The notes: generated by a model not told the origin, from the letters alone. A DNA stretch of 7,016 nt from an uncultured Oscillospiraceae bacterium (GCA_910577365.1 CAJTMU010000109.1:1-7016), one strand, 5' to 3'; positions 1 through 6,039 are shown, counted from the stretch's first letter. A program made the numbers and translations.

Positions 1-164
1 TAAAGGTAGGCGATCGGGTAAGGAAAGGGCAGGTCTTAGGGATCATCGAGGCCATGAAGCTGATGAACGAGATAAACAGCGAGTTCGGCGGCAGAGTTGC
101 AGAGATATATGTCAACAACGGCGACGCGGTAGAGTTCGGGCAGAAGATTATGAGAATTGAATAA
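1..164 (+). CDS. accB: Biotin carboxyl carrier protein of acetyl-CoA carboxylase, C-terminal part (5' end outside window)
   Basis: This is the last 53 codons of the biotin carrier subunit of acetyl-CoA carboxylase, read in the frame whose first whole codon is at 3, with stop TAA at 162-164. The translated tail contains the biotinylation motif EAMKLMNEI; the lysine that would carry biotin is encoded at 57-59. It continues through the usual lipoyl/biotinyl-domain second half (a GGRVAEIYVNNGDAVEFGQ stretch) and ends in a short hydrophobic strand, as in known AccB proteins. In this family the swinging biotin arm is carboxylated by AccC and passes the carboxyl group to acetyl-CoA at the AccD/AccA site. 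fabZ starts 12 nt downstream, and accC, accD and accA follow, which supports the assignment. The N-terminal part and the promoter lie outside the window, so full length and start cannot be judged. Confidence 0.96.
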   Translation, partial: KVGDRVRKGQVLGIIEAMKLMNEINSEFGGRVAEIYVNNGDAVEFGQKIMRIE

Positions 165-176
165 AAAGGAGACAGC

Positions 177-605
177 ATGACTTTAAATCTTGAACAAATA
201 AAAGAAATAATCCCCCACCGCGACCCGTTTCTTCTTATCGACGAGGTAACCGAGCTTGATCCGGGGGTAAGCGTGACCGCGAAAAAGTATCTTAAGCCCG
301 ACGAGTACTGGTTCAAGGGGCATTTTCCCGAACAGCCCGTAACTCCGGGTGTGCTTATGATTGAAATGCTGGCGCAGGCGGGAGCGGTGTGTGCTTTGTG
401 CCTGCCCGAAAACAAGGGCAAGATTGCGTTTTTCGCGGGTATAGACAAGGCTCGCTTCCGCGGTCAGGTACTTCCTGGGGATACTCTGGAACTTCATGTG
501 GAGATGACGGGCAAAAAAGGTCCGATAGGCTTTGGCAAGGCGACTGCGACGGTAAACGGCAAAAAGGTGGTCACCGCCGAAATATCATTCGCGATAAGCG
601 ATTAA
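177..605 (+). CDS. fabZ: 3-hydroxyacyl-[acyl-carrier-protein] dehydratase FabZ
   Basis: This encodes a 142-residue hot-dog-fold dehydratase, the normal FabZ length. It removes water from 3-hydroxyacyl-ACP to give trans-2-enoyl-ACP in the cytoplasmic fatty-acid elongation cycle. Visible signatures are HRDPFLLID at residues 14-22 and GHFPEQPVTPGVLMIEMLAQAG from residue 48, holding the catalytic histidine (H49) and the glutamate (E63) that distinguishes FabZ from FabA, which has aspartate there. The ATG at 177 has a good Shine-Dalgarno site, AAGGAG at 166-171, with 5 nt spacing. The gene sits between accB and accC, the usual place in Firmicutes fab/acc operons. From sequence alone, an isomerising FabN-type variant cannot be excluded, because FabN and FabZ are closely similar and are separated mainly by subtle structural differences and gene context. 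Confidence 0.97.
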   Translation: MTLNLEQIKEIIPHRDPFLLIDEVTELDPGVSVTAKKYLKPDEYWFKGHFPEQPVTPGVLMIEMLAQAGAVCALCLPENKGKIAFFAGIDKARFRGQVLPGDTLELHVEMTGKKGPIGFGKATATVNGKKVVTAEISFAISD

Positions 606-676
606 AGTTCGCGGCGCGGAGGCTCGGCGCTGCGGCAGACCGACTCCGTATCAACTGTGTGGAGTTTTTTAACAAA
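606..676 (+). other. fabZ-accC spacer (71 nt)
   Basis: This is the largest gap inside the acc run. Its first half is GC-rich and has no convincing stem and no T tract, so it does not look like a terminator. I see no sigma-A-type -35/-10 pair. It ends in the weakly placed accC ribosome site. Transcription probably reads through from fabZ to accC. Confidence 0.6.
659..664 (+). promoter_or_regulatory. Probable accC ribosome binding site, long spacing
   Basis: GTGGAG is the only Shine-Dalgarno-like purine stretch near the accC start. It lies 12 nt before the ATG at 677, longer than the usual 5-9 nt. A GTG overlapping it at 659 is in frame, but has no ribosome site of its own and would add six residues not typical of the family. 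Confidence 0.45.
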
Positions 677-2023
677 ATGTTTAATAAAATACTTATAGCC
701 AACCGCGGCGAGATCGCCATAAGGATAATGCGCGCCTGCCGTGAGCTTGGTATAAAGACCGTTGCGGTGTATTCCACGGCGGATAAGTCCGCGCTTCACG
801 CTCAGATAGCGGACGAGGCGGTTTGTATAGGGCCTGCGGCAAGCAAGGACAGTTATCTGAACACAAAGGCGATCATCGCCGCTTGTGAGATAACCCATGC
901 CGAAGCTATTCACCCCGGGTTCGGCTTTCTGTCCGAAAACGCGGATTTCGCGCGGCTCTGTGAAAAGTGCGGGATTACATTTATAGGTCCTCCGCCCGAG
1001 GTAATGGACGCGATGGGGGATAAAGCCAACGCCAAGCGCACGATGATGTCCGCAGGCGTTCCCGTTGTGCCAGGATCGGACGGTGCGGTAAAAACGCTTG
1101 ACGACGCGAGGAATATATGCGGTGAAATAGGTTACCCCGTAATGGTAAAAGCCAGCGCGGGCGGCGGCGGGCGCGGCATACGCCTTGTCAATTCCGAGGA
1201 GGAGCTGGAAAACGGTTATATCGCCGCTCAGCAGGAGGCGCTTCAGTTTTTCGGTAACGACGAGGTCTACATCGAAAAGTTTATCCAAAATCCCCGTCAT
1301 ATTGAGATACAGCTGTTGGCGGACAATTATGGGAATGTGGTTCACCTTGGCGAGAGGGACTGCTCTCTTCAGCGGCGCAATCAGAAGCTGCTGGAGGAAA
1401 GCCCCAGCCCAATCATGACCGAGGAGCTTCGAGCGAGAATGGGCGAGGCTGCGGTAAATGCCGCCAAGGTTAGCGGCTACCGCAACGCGGGCACGATAGA
1501 ATTCCTTGTGGAAAACGATAATTTCTATTTCATGGAGATGAATACCCGTATTCAGGTGGAACACCCCGTGACCGAGCTTGTTACGGGAATAGATCTTGTA
1601 AAGGCGCAGATAAGGATAGCGGCGGGGGAGAAGCTCTGGTTCGGTCAAGAGGACGTGAACATCACGGGACACGCAATAGAGTGCCGTATAAACGCGGAGG
1701 ATCCGCGGCATAATTTCCGTCCGTCGCCGGGCGTTATCAAGGCGATACACGTTCCCGGCGGATTTAACGTGCGCATTGACAGCGCGGTATACGCGGGATA
1801 CGAGGTCACTCCCTATTACGACAGCATGATAGCCAAAATGCTTGTAAAAGCGCCCACAAGAGCGGAAGCGATAATGAAAATGCGCGTGGCGCTTGCGGAA
1901 TTCATTATTGAGGGCGTGGAGACCAACGTTGATTTCCAGCTCGCGCTGCTCAAGGACGAGGACTTTGAAAAGGGCGAGTTCGACATAGGCTTTCTTAACA
2001 GAAAAAATGTGATGGGAGATTGA
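677..2023 (+). CDS. accC: Acetyl-CoA carboxylase, biotin carboxylase subunit
   Basis: This encodes 448 residues, almost exactly the length of E. coli AccC (449). The enzyme uses ATP and bicarbonate to carboxylate the biotin on AccB. It opens with MFNKILIANRGEIAIRIMRA, the standard N-terminus, which fixes the start at 677 although the frame stays open upstream to 389. The ATP-grasp glycine loop is at residues 161-167 (AGGGGRG) after K158. The biotin/bicarbonate region at 226-241 reads ERDCSLQRRNQKLLEE, with C229 and K237. The metal and catalytic motif at 287-296 is EMNTRIQVEH, containing E287, N289, R291, Q293, V294 and E295. ECRINAEDP follows, with R337 matching the E. coli catalytic R338. 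Residue 235 is Asn where E. coli has an ATP-contacting His; other residues occur there in Firmicutes enzymes, so I read it as lineage variation. accD begins one base after the stop codon. Confidence 0.98.
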   Translation: MFNKILIANRGEIAIRIMRACRELGIKTVAVYSTADKSALHAQIADEAVCIGPAASKDSYLNTKAIIAACEITHAEAIHPGFGFLSENADFARLCEKCGITFIGPPPEVMDAMGDKANAKRTMMSAGVPVVPGSDGAVKTLDDARNICGEIGYPVMVKASAGGGGRGIRLVNSEEELENGYIAAQQEALQFFGNDEVYIEKFIQNPRHIEIQLLADNYGNVVHLGERDCSLQRRNQKLLEESPSPIMTEELRARMGEAAVNAAKVSGYRNAGTIEFLVENDNFYFMEMNTRIQVEHPVTELVTGIDLVKAQIRIAAGEKLWFGQEDVNITGHAIECRINAEDPRHNFRPSPGVIKAIHVPGGFNVRIDSAVYAGYEVTPYYDSMIAKMLVKAPTRAEAIMKMRVALAEFIIEGVETNVDFQLALLKDEDFEKGEFDIGFLNRKNVMGD

Positions 2024-2024
2024 A

Positions 2025-2918
2025 ATGGCGTTAGAGGATTTATTTAAGGTCGTTAAGGACAGGTTTACGGACGTTACCCAGTCCGTAACGGCGCAGTCCG
2101 CGGTGCAGAAAGATATGGAGATACCCGAGGACCTGCTTTTCAAGTGCCCCCGCTGCGGAAACGTTATGTATAACGAGGAATTCTGCCGCGCAATGAAAGT
2201 ATGCACAAAATGCGGCTATCACGCGCGCCTGACATGGAAAGAGCGTCTGGAGCTTACCGCGGACAAAGGCAGTTTCAGGGAGCTGGACGAAAATCTGCGT
2301 TCGCTCAACCCGATAGGCTTTCCCCGCTATGAGGATAAAATAAAATTAATGCAGGAGCAGTGCGGAATGAACGACGCCATCAAGACGGGTGAGTGCACTA
2401 TCCGCGGATATCGCTGTGTTATCGGGATAATGGACAGCCACTTTTTTATGGCGAGCATGGGCAGCGTCGTGGGGGAAAAGATAACCCGCGCCTTTGAGTA
2501 CGCCATCGAGAGAAAGCTTCCCGTGGTTATGTTCTGCGCCTCAGGCGGAGCACGTATGCAGGAGGGTATAATCTCCCTTATGCAGATGGCTAAGACAAGC
2601 GGAGCGGTAAAGCGCCACAGCGACGCGGGCGGGCTTTATATCTCCGTGCTTACCGACCCTACTACGGGCGGGGTTACCGCTTCCTTTGCAAGCTTAGGGG
2701 ACGTTATAATCGCCGAGCCGAGGGTACTTATCGGTTTCGCAGGACGGCGCGTTATTCAGGATACCATACGCCAGCGGCTGCCCGATGATTTTCAATCGGC
2801 GGAATTTCAGCTTGAATGCGGCTTCGCGGATATGATAGTGGAGCGCGGAATGATGAGAAAGAGGGTATCCAACATACTTAAGCTCCATGGCTTTCCGAAG
2901 GAGGTGGCGGGGAAATGA
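2025..2918 (+). CDS. accD: Acetyl-CoA carboxylase, carboxyltransferase beta subunit
   Basis: This encodes 297 residues, a normal AccD length. With AccA it forms the carboxyltransferase heterotetramer that moves the carboxyl group from biotinyl-AccB to acetyl-CoA, giving malonyl-CoA. A four-cysteine zinc finger is visible at C41, C44, C60 and C63 (CPRCG then CTKCG), the hallmark of bacterial AccD. The crotonase-fold core follows, with SGGARMQEG at residues 173-181 forming an oxyanion-hole region, and TTGGVTASFASLGD from 213. The C-terminal half holds the usual GRRVIQDTIRQRLP stretch. The ATG at 2025 comes one base after the accC stop and has GGGAG at 2014-2018 with 6 nt spacing, so translational coupling with accC is likely. 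The stop overlaps the accA start by four bases. Nothing looks broken. Confidence 0.97.
   Translation: MALEDLFKVVKDRFTDVTQSVTAQSAVQKDMEIPEDLLFKCPRCGNVMYNEEFCRAMKVCTKCGYHARLTWKERLELTADKGSFRELDENLRSLNPIGFPRYEDKIKLMQEQCGMNDAIKTGECTIRGYRCVIGIMDSHFFMASMGSVVGEKITRAFEYAIERKLPVVMFCASGGARMQEGIISLMQMAKTSGAVKRHSDAGGLYISVLTDPTTGGVTASFASLGDVIIAEPRVLIGFAGRRVIQDTIRQRLPDDFQSAEFQLECGFADMIVERGMMRKRVSNILKLHGFPKEVAGK
2898..2905 (+). promoter_or_regulatory. Strong accA ribosome binding site inside accD
   Basis: AAGGAGGT is a near-complete anti-16S match, 9 nt before the accA ATG. It lies within the last codons of accD and fixes the accA start at 2915, consistent with coupled and equimolar production of the two carboxyltransferase subunits. 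Confidence 0.8.
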
Positions 2919-3718
2919 GCAAGCTGACAGCCTGCGAAAAGCTGGAAATAATCCGTCACAAGAACCGCCCAACCGTCAACGACTATATTCCCGCGCTGTT
3001 TACAAGGTTTATGGAGTTCCACGGGGACAGGCTTTTCGGAGATGACGCCGCTATAATCGGCGGCATAGGATATCTCAGTGATACTCCCGTTACGGTGCTG
3101 GCGCAGGTAAAGGGGCGTAATCTTGAGGAAAACAAGCAGACAAATTTCTCCATGCCTCACCCCGAGGGATATCGTAAGGCTCTGCGGCTGGCGCGGCAGG
3201 CTGAGAAATTTCGCCGTCCCGTAATCTGCTTTGTGGACACGCCCGGAGCTTTCTGCGGCATAGAAGCGGAGAAGCGCGGACAGGGAGAAGCTATCGCCCG
3301 CAATATCGCGGAATTTATGACACTGAAAACACCCGTTATTTCGGTCGTTCTGGGAGAGGGCGGCAGCGGGGGAGCGCTGGCGCTGGCGGTGTGCGACGAG
3401 CTTGCCATGCTGGAGAACGCTTTGTACAGCGTGATTTCCCCCCGCGGCGCGGCTTCGATTCTCTGGAAGGACGCGACAAAGGAAAAGGAAGCCTGCGAGA
3501 TACTTAAAATAACCGCGGAGGATCTTACCGATTTCGGCGTATGCGACAGGATAATCAACGAGCCGGAGGGCGGTGCTCACATGAATAAAGAGCAGACCGC
3601 GGACAATATTTATGAATACCTCGTCGATGCGGTACATCGTCTGAATATGACAAATACCGACGTACTTTTGGAGCGCAGATACGGCAAGTTCAGAAAAATT
3701 GGTATGTTTACCGAATAA
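2915..3718 (+). CDS. accA: Acetyl-CoA carboxylase, carboxyltransferase alpha subunit
   Basis: This encodes 267 residues. It pairs with AccD to transfer the carboxyl group from carboxybiotin to acetyl-CoA. Recognisable family blocks are MEFHGDRLFGDD near residues 32-43, NFSMPHPEGYRKALR, the DTPGAF loop at 108-113, GEGGSGGALA at 147-156, and ASILWKD near 179-185. The protein is shorter than E. coli AccA (319 residues) because it lacks much of the N-terminal helical extension; short AccA forms are usual in clostridia, and the start is fixed by the strong ribosome site and the ATGA overlap with accD, so this is not a truncation artefact. One oddity is R177 in an ISPRGAAS stretch, where AccA proteins I know usually have ISPEG. 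The gene closes the acc run; a promoter-driven acpP follows 118 nt later. Confidence 0.97.
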   Translation: MSKLTACEKLEIIRHKNRPTVNDYIPALFTRFMEFHGDRLFGDDAAIIGGIGYLSDTPVTVLAQVKGRNLEENKQTNFSMPHPEGYRKALRLARQAEKFRRPVICFVDTPGAFCGIEAEKRGQGEAIARNIAEFMTLKTPVISVVLGEGGSGGALALAVCDELAMLENALYSVISPRGAASILWKDATKEKEACEILKITAEDLTDFGVCDRIINEPEGGAHMNKEQTADNIYEYLVDAVHRLNMTNTDVLLERRYGKFRKIGMFTE

Positions 3719-3720
3719 AT

Positions 3721-3751
3721 TTGTGCAAAATAACTGTATTTTTTTGCATAA
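3721..3751 (+). repeat. Inverted repeat between accA and acpP
   Basis: The arms TTGTGCAAAA (3721-3730) and TTTTGCATAA (3742-3751) are complementary over 10 bp with one G-T pair and an 11-nt loop. It starts two bases after the accA stop and ends 6 nt before the acpP -35 box. As RNA it could form the 3' end of the acc message, but no T tract follows the right arm, so it is a poor intrinsic terminator. As DNA it is well placed for an operator upstream of acpP. The sequence alone does not decide. Confidence 0.55.
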
Positions 3752-3757
3752 GAGGTA

Positions 3758-3786
3758 TTGATTATTTTAAAAGTATAGTTTATAAT
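3758..3786 (+). promoter_or_regulatory. Promoter of acpP
   Basis: The -35 box TTGATT (3758-3763) and the perfect -10 box TATAAT (3781-3786) are separated by 17 nt, matching the sigma-A consensus. Transcription would start near 3792-3794, giving a leader of about 45 nt before acpP. This gives acpP a supply independent of the upstream acc operon. Confidence 0.85.
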
Positions 3787-3836
3787 ATATCATGATAGTG
3801 TTGCGAAAGCGGCAAATAAATTGGAGGTTTATTAGT

Positions 3837-4067
3837 ATGGATATTTTAGAGAAGGTTAAGAAGCTGATTTCTGAGCAGCTCGATGTTGAGGAGGCTAACA
3901 TTCAGGAAACATCTTCAATTGCGGACGATCTGGGTGCGGATTCTCTTGACGTTGTTGATTTGGTAATGGCTATCGAGGACGAATTCAGCATTGAAATCCC
4001 CGAGGATCAGGTTGAGAACATTAAGACCGTCGGCGATATCGTCAAGTACATCGAGGACAATCAATAA
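3837..4067 (+). CDS. acpP: Acyl carrier protein
   Basis: This encodes 76 residues, the standard size. The acidic four-helix protein carries growing acyl chains on a 4'-phosphopantetheine arm in fatty-acid synthesis; the DSLD motif is at residues 35-38, so S36 is the attachment serine. The following helix II, DVVDLVMAIEDEFSIEIPED, is typical of the family and forms the recognition face for Fab enzymes. The ATG at 3837 is chosen because GGAGGT at 3823-3828 lies 8 nt upstream and the protein then begins MDILEKVKKLI as expected. An in-frame ATG at 3792 would fall at the transcription start and lacks a ribosome site. The gene has its own strong promoter and terminator, fitting the high abundance of ACP. 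Its base composition is less GC-rich than the acc genes. Confidence 0.98.
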   Translation: MDILEKVKKLISEQLDVEEANIQETSSIADDLGADSLDVVDLVMAIEDEFSIEIPEDQVENIKTVGDIVKYIEDNQ

Positions 4068-4071
4068 AATC

Positions 4072-4121
4072 AAAGCTGCCCGATTTGCTTCGCAGGTCGG
4101 GCGCTTTTGCGGTTCTTTTTT
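4072..4121 (+). terminator. Intrinsic terminator of acpP
   Basis: The stem GCCCGATTTGC (4078-4088) pairs with GCAGGTCGGGC (4092-4102), 11 bp with two G-U pairs, around a TTC loop. AAAGC/GCTTT extends the base across one bulged T. Trailing T runs follow at 4105-4108 and 4116-4121. It starts 5 nt after the acpP stop. Confidence 0.88.
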
Positions 4122-4211
4122 AAAGAATGCTTTATAAGGTCTTTGGTGACTTTTGACAAAAACAATTATGTGAATTTTGTTAATTTAATTTTATAAATTT
4201 TAATAAAACTG

Positions 4212-4240
4212 TTGAAAATCACCAAAAAATGTGATATAAT
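4212..4240 (+). promoter_or_regulatory. Promoter of the GGDEF/EAL gene (extended -10)
   Basis: TTGAAA (4212-4217) and TATAAT (4235-4240) are spaced 17 nt, with TG at 4232-4233 one base before the -10 box, forming an extended -10 element. The flanks are AT-rich. The start site would be near 4247, leaving a leader of about 170 nt before the coding region. Confidence 0.85.
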
Positions 4241-4246
4241 AAAAAT

Positions 4247-4417
4247 GGATTAAGTTTTGATTTGGCTCTGTTAAATTTTGGCATAGCTTTGCCAAATATC
4301 ACAGACGTTCGTTAAAGCAAGCGTTTTTAATAGAGTGTTTGCTTTAACGAACGGATTTGCGGCATAACAGCGCTTGATTTAGCTCGTATTTCAGCTTGAA
4401 GAAAGGTTGTGCGGTCA
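4247..4417 (+). promoter_or_regulatory. Long structured 5' leader of the GGDEF/EAL gene
   Basis: A perfect 15-bp stem joins 4306-4320 (CGTTCGTTAAAGCAA) to 4339-4353, with an 18-nt loop. Just upstream, TTTGGCA (4277-4283) pairs with TGCCAAA (4290-4296), and TCTGT (4267-4271) pairs with ACAGA (4301-4305), so two hairpins abut at 4305/4306. Competing pairings exist: ATTTGGC (4260-4266) with GCCAAAT (4291-4297), and 4265-4273 with 4365-4373 (8 of 9 positions), which would close both hairpins into a branched structure. There is no T tract after any stem, so termination control is unlikely. I do not recognise a known riboswitch class. It could be a cis-regulatory RNA, a DNA operator, or the remains of a small inverted-repeat element. 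Apart from these stems I see no gene here. Confidence 0.5.
4401..4406 (+). promoter_or_regulatory. Ribosome binding site of the GGDEF/EAL gene
   Basis: GAAAGG lies 11 nt before the ATG at 4418 and only 2 nt before an in-frame GTG at 4409. Neither spacing is ideal. The ATG is preferred because a 2-nt gap is too short for initiation; using GTG would only add three residues. Confidence 0.5.
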
Positions 4418-5800
4418 ATGAAGATTATAATTACGATTCTTGCTATAGCGCTAATTCTGGTTGCGGTCGCTTTGCTTTTTTCGATCAGGCGTATAAGGGA
4501 GTTGGAAATAGGATTCAAAAAAGCTGACCATACCGATAAAATGACTGGACTTCTGAATCGAGATGGTTTTATGGAGCAAGGGGAGCTTGCCCTCAAAGCC
4601 GCTCAAAGCAGAGGCGAACCCATGTTTTTAATAGTGTTTGATGTGGAGGAGCTTGGACGCATTAATACATTTTTCGGCACTGATGTGGGCGATGAGGTGG
4701 TAAAGGCTTTTGCCTTTGCTGCTAAAGCTGCTGTCATAAAAGGCGGAATTTCGGGACGCGTAAATACGGACGATTTTGCGGTTCTTGTTCCATGCTCCGG
4801 AAACGCGGAGGCGGATGAGGTTACCAACGTGTTCATGGATGCGGTTATGAGCTGCTTTGATAATGATACGCTTCGGGAAAATGTGAATTTTTTTGCGGGA
4901 GTGTGCGAATTTGACGGACACGATGATATATACACTATGTACAACAAGGCTTCGCTTTGTCTTTTTGCCAAGGAAAGTGACAGGAGAGTAAGCTTTTTCA
5001 CCCGTGAAATGGAAGACAGCATGGTGGAGAAAGAGCTGCTTCGCTCCGAGATGCTTGCGGCTTTGGAAACAGGTCAGTTTGAGCTGTATTATCAGCCGAA
5101 AATCTCCTTTAAAACAGGTGAGATACGCGGTTTGGAGGCGCTTATACGCTGGCACCACCCAACAAAGGGATTTGTTCCGCCGAGTGAATTTATTCCACTT
5201 GCTGAGAAATCGGGTATTATCACAAAAATCGACGAGTGGGGACTTTTCACTGCATGCCGCCAAAGCAAGACCTGGCAGGACAATGGAATGCGTCCCGTAA
5301 AGATATCCGTGAATATGTCCCAGTCGCAGTTTTACCGCACCGACGTTTACTCGACTATCTCCGCGGCTCTTGCCGAAACCAGACTTGACCCGAAGTGGCT
5401 TGAGGTGGAGGTAACCGAAACAATGGCGATGCAGGATATTGACCGTACGATAAGCGTTCTTAATAAGCTGCGTGAGCTGGGGGTCAGTGTTTCTATGGAT
5501 GACTTTGGCAGCGGGTATTCTTCGCTGTCCTCTCTGAAAACAATTCCGCTTGATATTCTCAAAATTGACCGCAGCTTGGTGTGCGACCTTGACGAGAATA
5601 AGGTGTCAAAGCAGATAACAAATGCCATTGTGGAGCTTGGAAAGGCAATGGAGCTGGTAGTGCTGGCGGAGGGCGTTGAAACACGCGGTCAGATTGACTT
5701 CCTGACAGAGATCGGATGTGATCTTGCGCAGGGATATTTTTACAGCAAACCACGTCCCGCAAAGGACATAGAATCGCTGCTGATGCCTCTTATCAGTTAG
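4418..5800 (+). CDS. Membrane-anchored degenerate GGDEF plus EAL protein, predicted c-di-GMP phosphodiesterase
   Basis: This encodes 460 residues in three parts. Residues 2-23 form one hydrophobic membrane segment followed by the basic stretch RRIR, placing the rest in the cytoplasm; there is no separate sensor domain. Residues about 37-185 are a GGDEF domain, opening with MTGLLNR (42-48), but its signature is NTDDF at 116-120 in place of GGDEF, and no RxxD inhibitory site is seen before it. Diguanylate cyclase activity is therefore unlikely; such domains often bind GTP or serve regulation. Residues about 205-455 are an EAL domain with its usual catalytic set: E240 in EAL, N299, E334, D361 and D362 in DDFGSGYSS, K382, E418 in AEGVET, and Q438. 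It should hydrolyse cyclic-di-GMP to pGpG. The gene is monocistronic, with its own promoter, a long structured leader and a terminator. The target process cannot be inferred from its neighbours. Confidence 0.93.
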   Translation: MKIIITILAIALILVAVALLFSIRRIRELEIGFKKADHTDKMTGLLNRDGFMEQGELALKAAQSRGEPMFLIVFDVEELGRINTFFGTDVGDEVVKAFAFAAKAAVIKGGISGRVNTDDFAVLVPCSGNAEADEVTNVFMDAVMSCFDNDTLRENVNFFAGVCEFDGHDDIYTMYNKASLCLFAKESDRRVSFFTREMEDSMVEKELLRSEMLAALETGQFELYYQPKISFKTGEIRGLEALIRWHHPTKGFVPPSEFIPLAEKSGIITKIDEWGLFTACRQSKTWQDNGMRPVKISVNMSQSQFYRTDVYSTISAALAETRLDPKWLEVEVTETMAMQDIDRTISVLNKLRELGVSVSMDDFGSGYSSLSSLKTIPLDILKIDRSLVCDLDENKVSKQITNAIVELGKAMELVVLAEGVETRGQIDFLTEIGCDLAQGYFYSKPRPAKDIESLLMPLIS

Positions 5801-5831
5801 TCGGCGGCGAAGTGACAGTTTTTAACCATCT

Positions 5832-5869
5832 ACGGACAACCGGAGGCTTTTCGGTTGTCCGTTCATTTT
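5832..5869 (+). terminator. Intrinsic terminator of the GGDEF/EAL gene
   Basis: CGGACAACCG (5833-5842) pairs perfectly with CGGTTGTCCG (5852-5861) around a 9-nt loop, and three more pairs (two of them G-U) can form inside. The T stretch after it (TTCATTTT) is short and interrupted. It lies about 30 nt past the stop codon. Confidence 0.8.
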
Positions 5870-5921
5870 GTATATAAAATTAATATAACACAATGTTGAC
5901 TCAAGAAAATTCTTTCGAGAA

Positions 5922-5973
5922 CTTAACGCAGTTTGCTCCGTGAAGCGGAGTAAACAATGGCGTGCGGGTTGAG
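5922..5973. repeat. Long imperfect hairpin of unknown role
   Basis: The apical stem pairs 5931-5940 (GTTTGCTCCG) with 5946-5955 (CGGAGTAAAC), 10 bp with one G-T pair, around a TGAAG loop. Beyond a 7-nt one-sided bulge (5956-5962), 5922-5930 pairs with 5963-5966 and 5969-5973, nine more pairs including one G-T, with a two-G bulge. Its GC-rich core stands out from the AT-rich surroundings. No T tract follows, so it is not a terminator. It could be a structured RNA, a REP-like element or a processing site. Confidence 0.5.
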
Positions 5974-6039
5974 AAGTGTAAAAAATCAAATTTAAATTAA
6001 TTATTCTTAATCAACACATTTTATACAGACTGCAACAAA

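Noticed and set aside
389..676. A 96-codon upstream extension of the accC frame
   Set aside because: It overlaps fabZ in another frame and reads as low-complexity basic sequence. The conserved AccC N-terminus starts at 677.
602..2206. A 534-codon open frame on the minus strand opposite accC
   Set aside because: It mirrors accC, whose match to biotin carboxylases is complete. The antisense product resembles no protein family, and the open frame follows from GC-biased codon use in accC.
2807..3637. A 276-codon minus-strand open frame opposite accD/accA
   Set aside because: It runs opposite two well-supported genes, has no recognisable domain and crosses the accD-accA junction.
3792..3836. An earlier ATG in frame with acpP
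   Set aside because: It sits at the predicted transcription start, 6 nt after the -10 box, has no ribosome site and would add 15 residues foreign to acyl carrier proteins.
4306..4353. The 15-bp hairpin as an intrinsic terminator
   Set aside because: The base after the right arm is followed by a mixed GATTTGCGGC stretch on the + strand, and there is no T run on the minus strand side either.
4247..4417. A cyclic-di-GMP (GEMM) riboswitch ahead of the EAL gene
   Set aside because: I looked for the conserved GEMM-I core and the type II pseudoknot pattern and did not recognise either. The visible helices have a different layout.
5957..5995. A 12-codon small reading frame in the pgk upstream region
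   Set aside because: It has no ribosome site and lies partly inside the 3' arm of the long hairpin; nothing supports translation.
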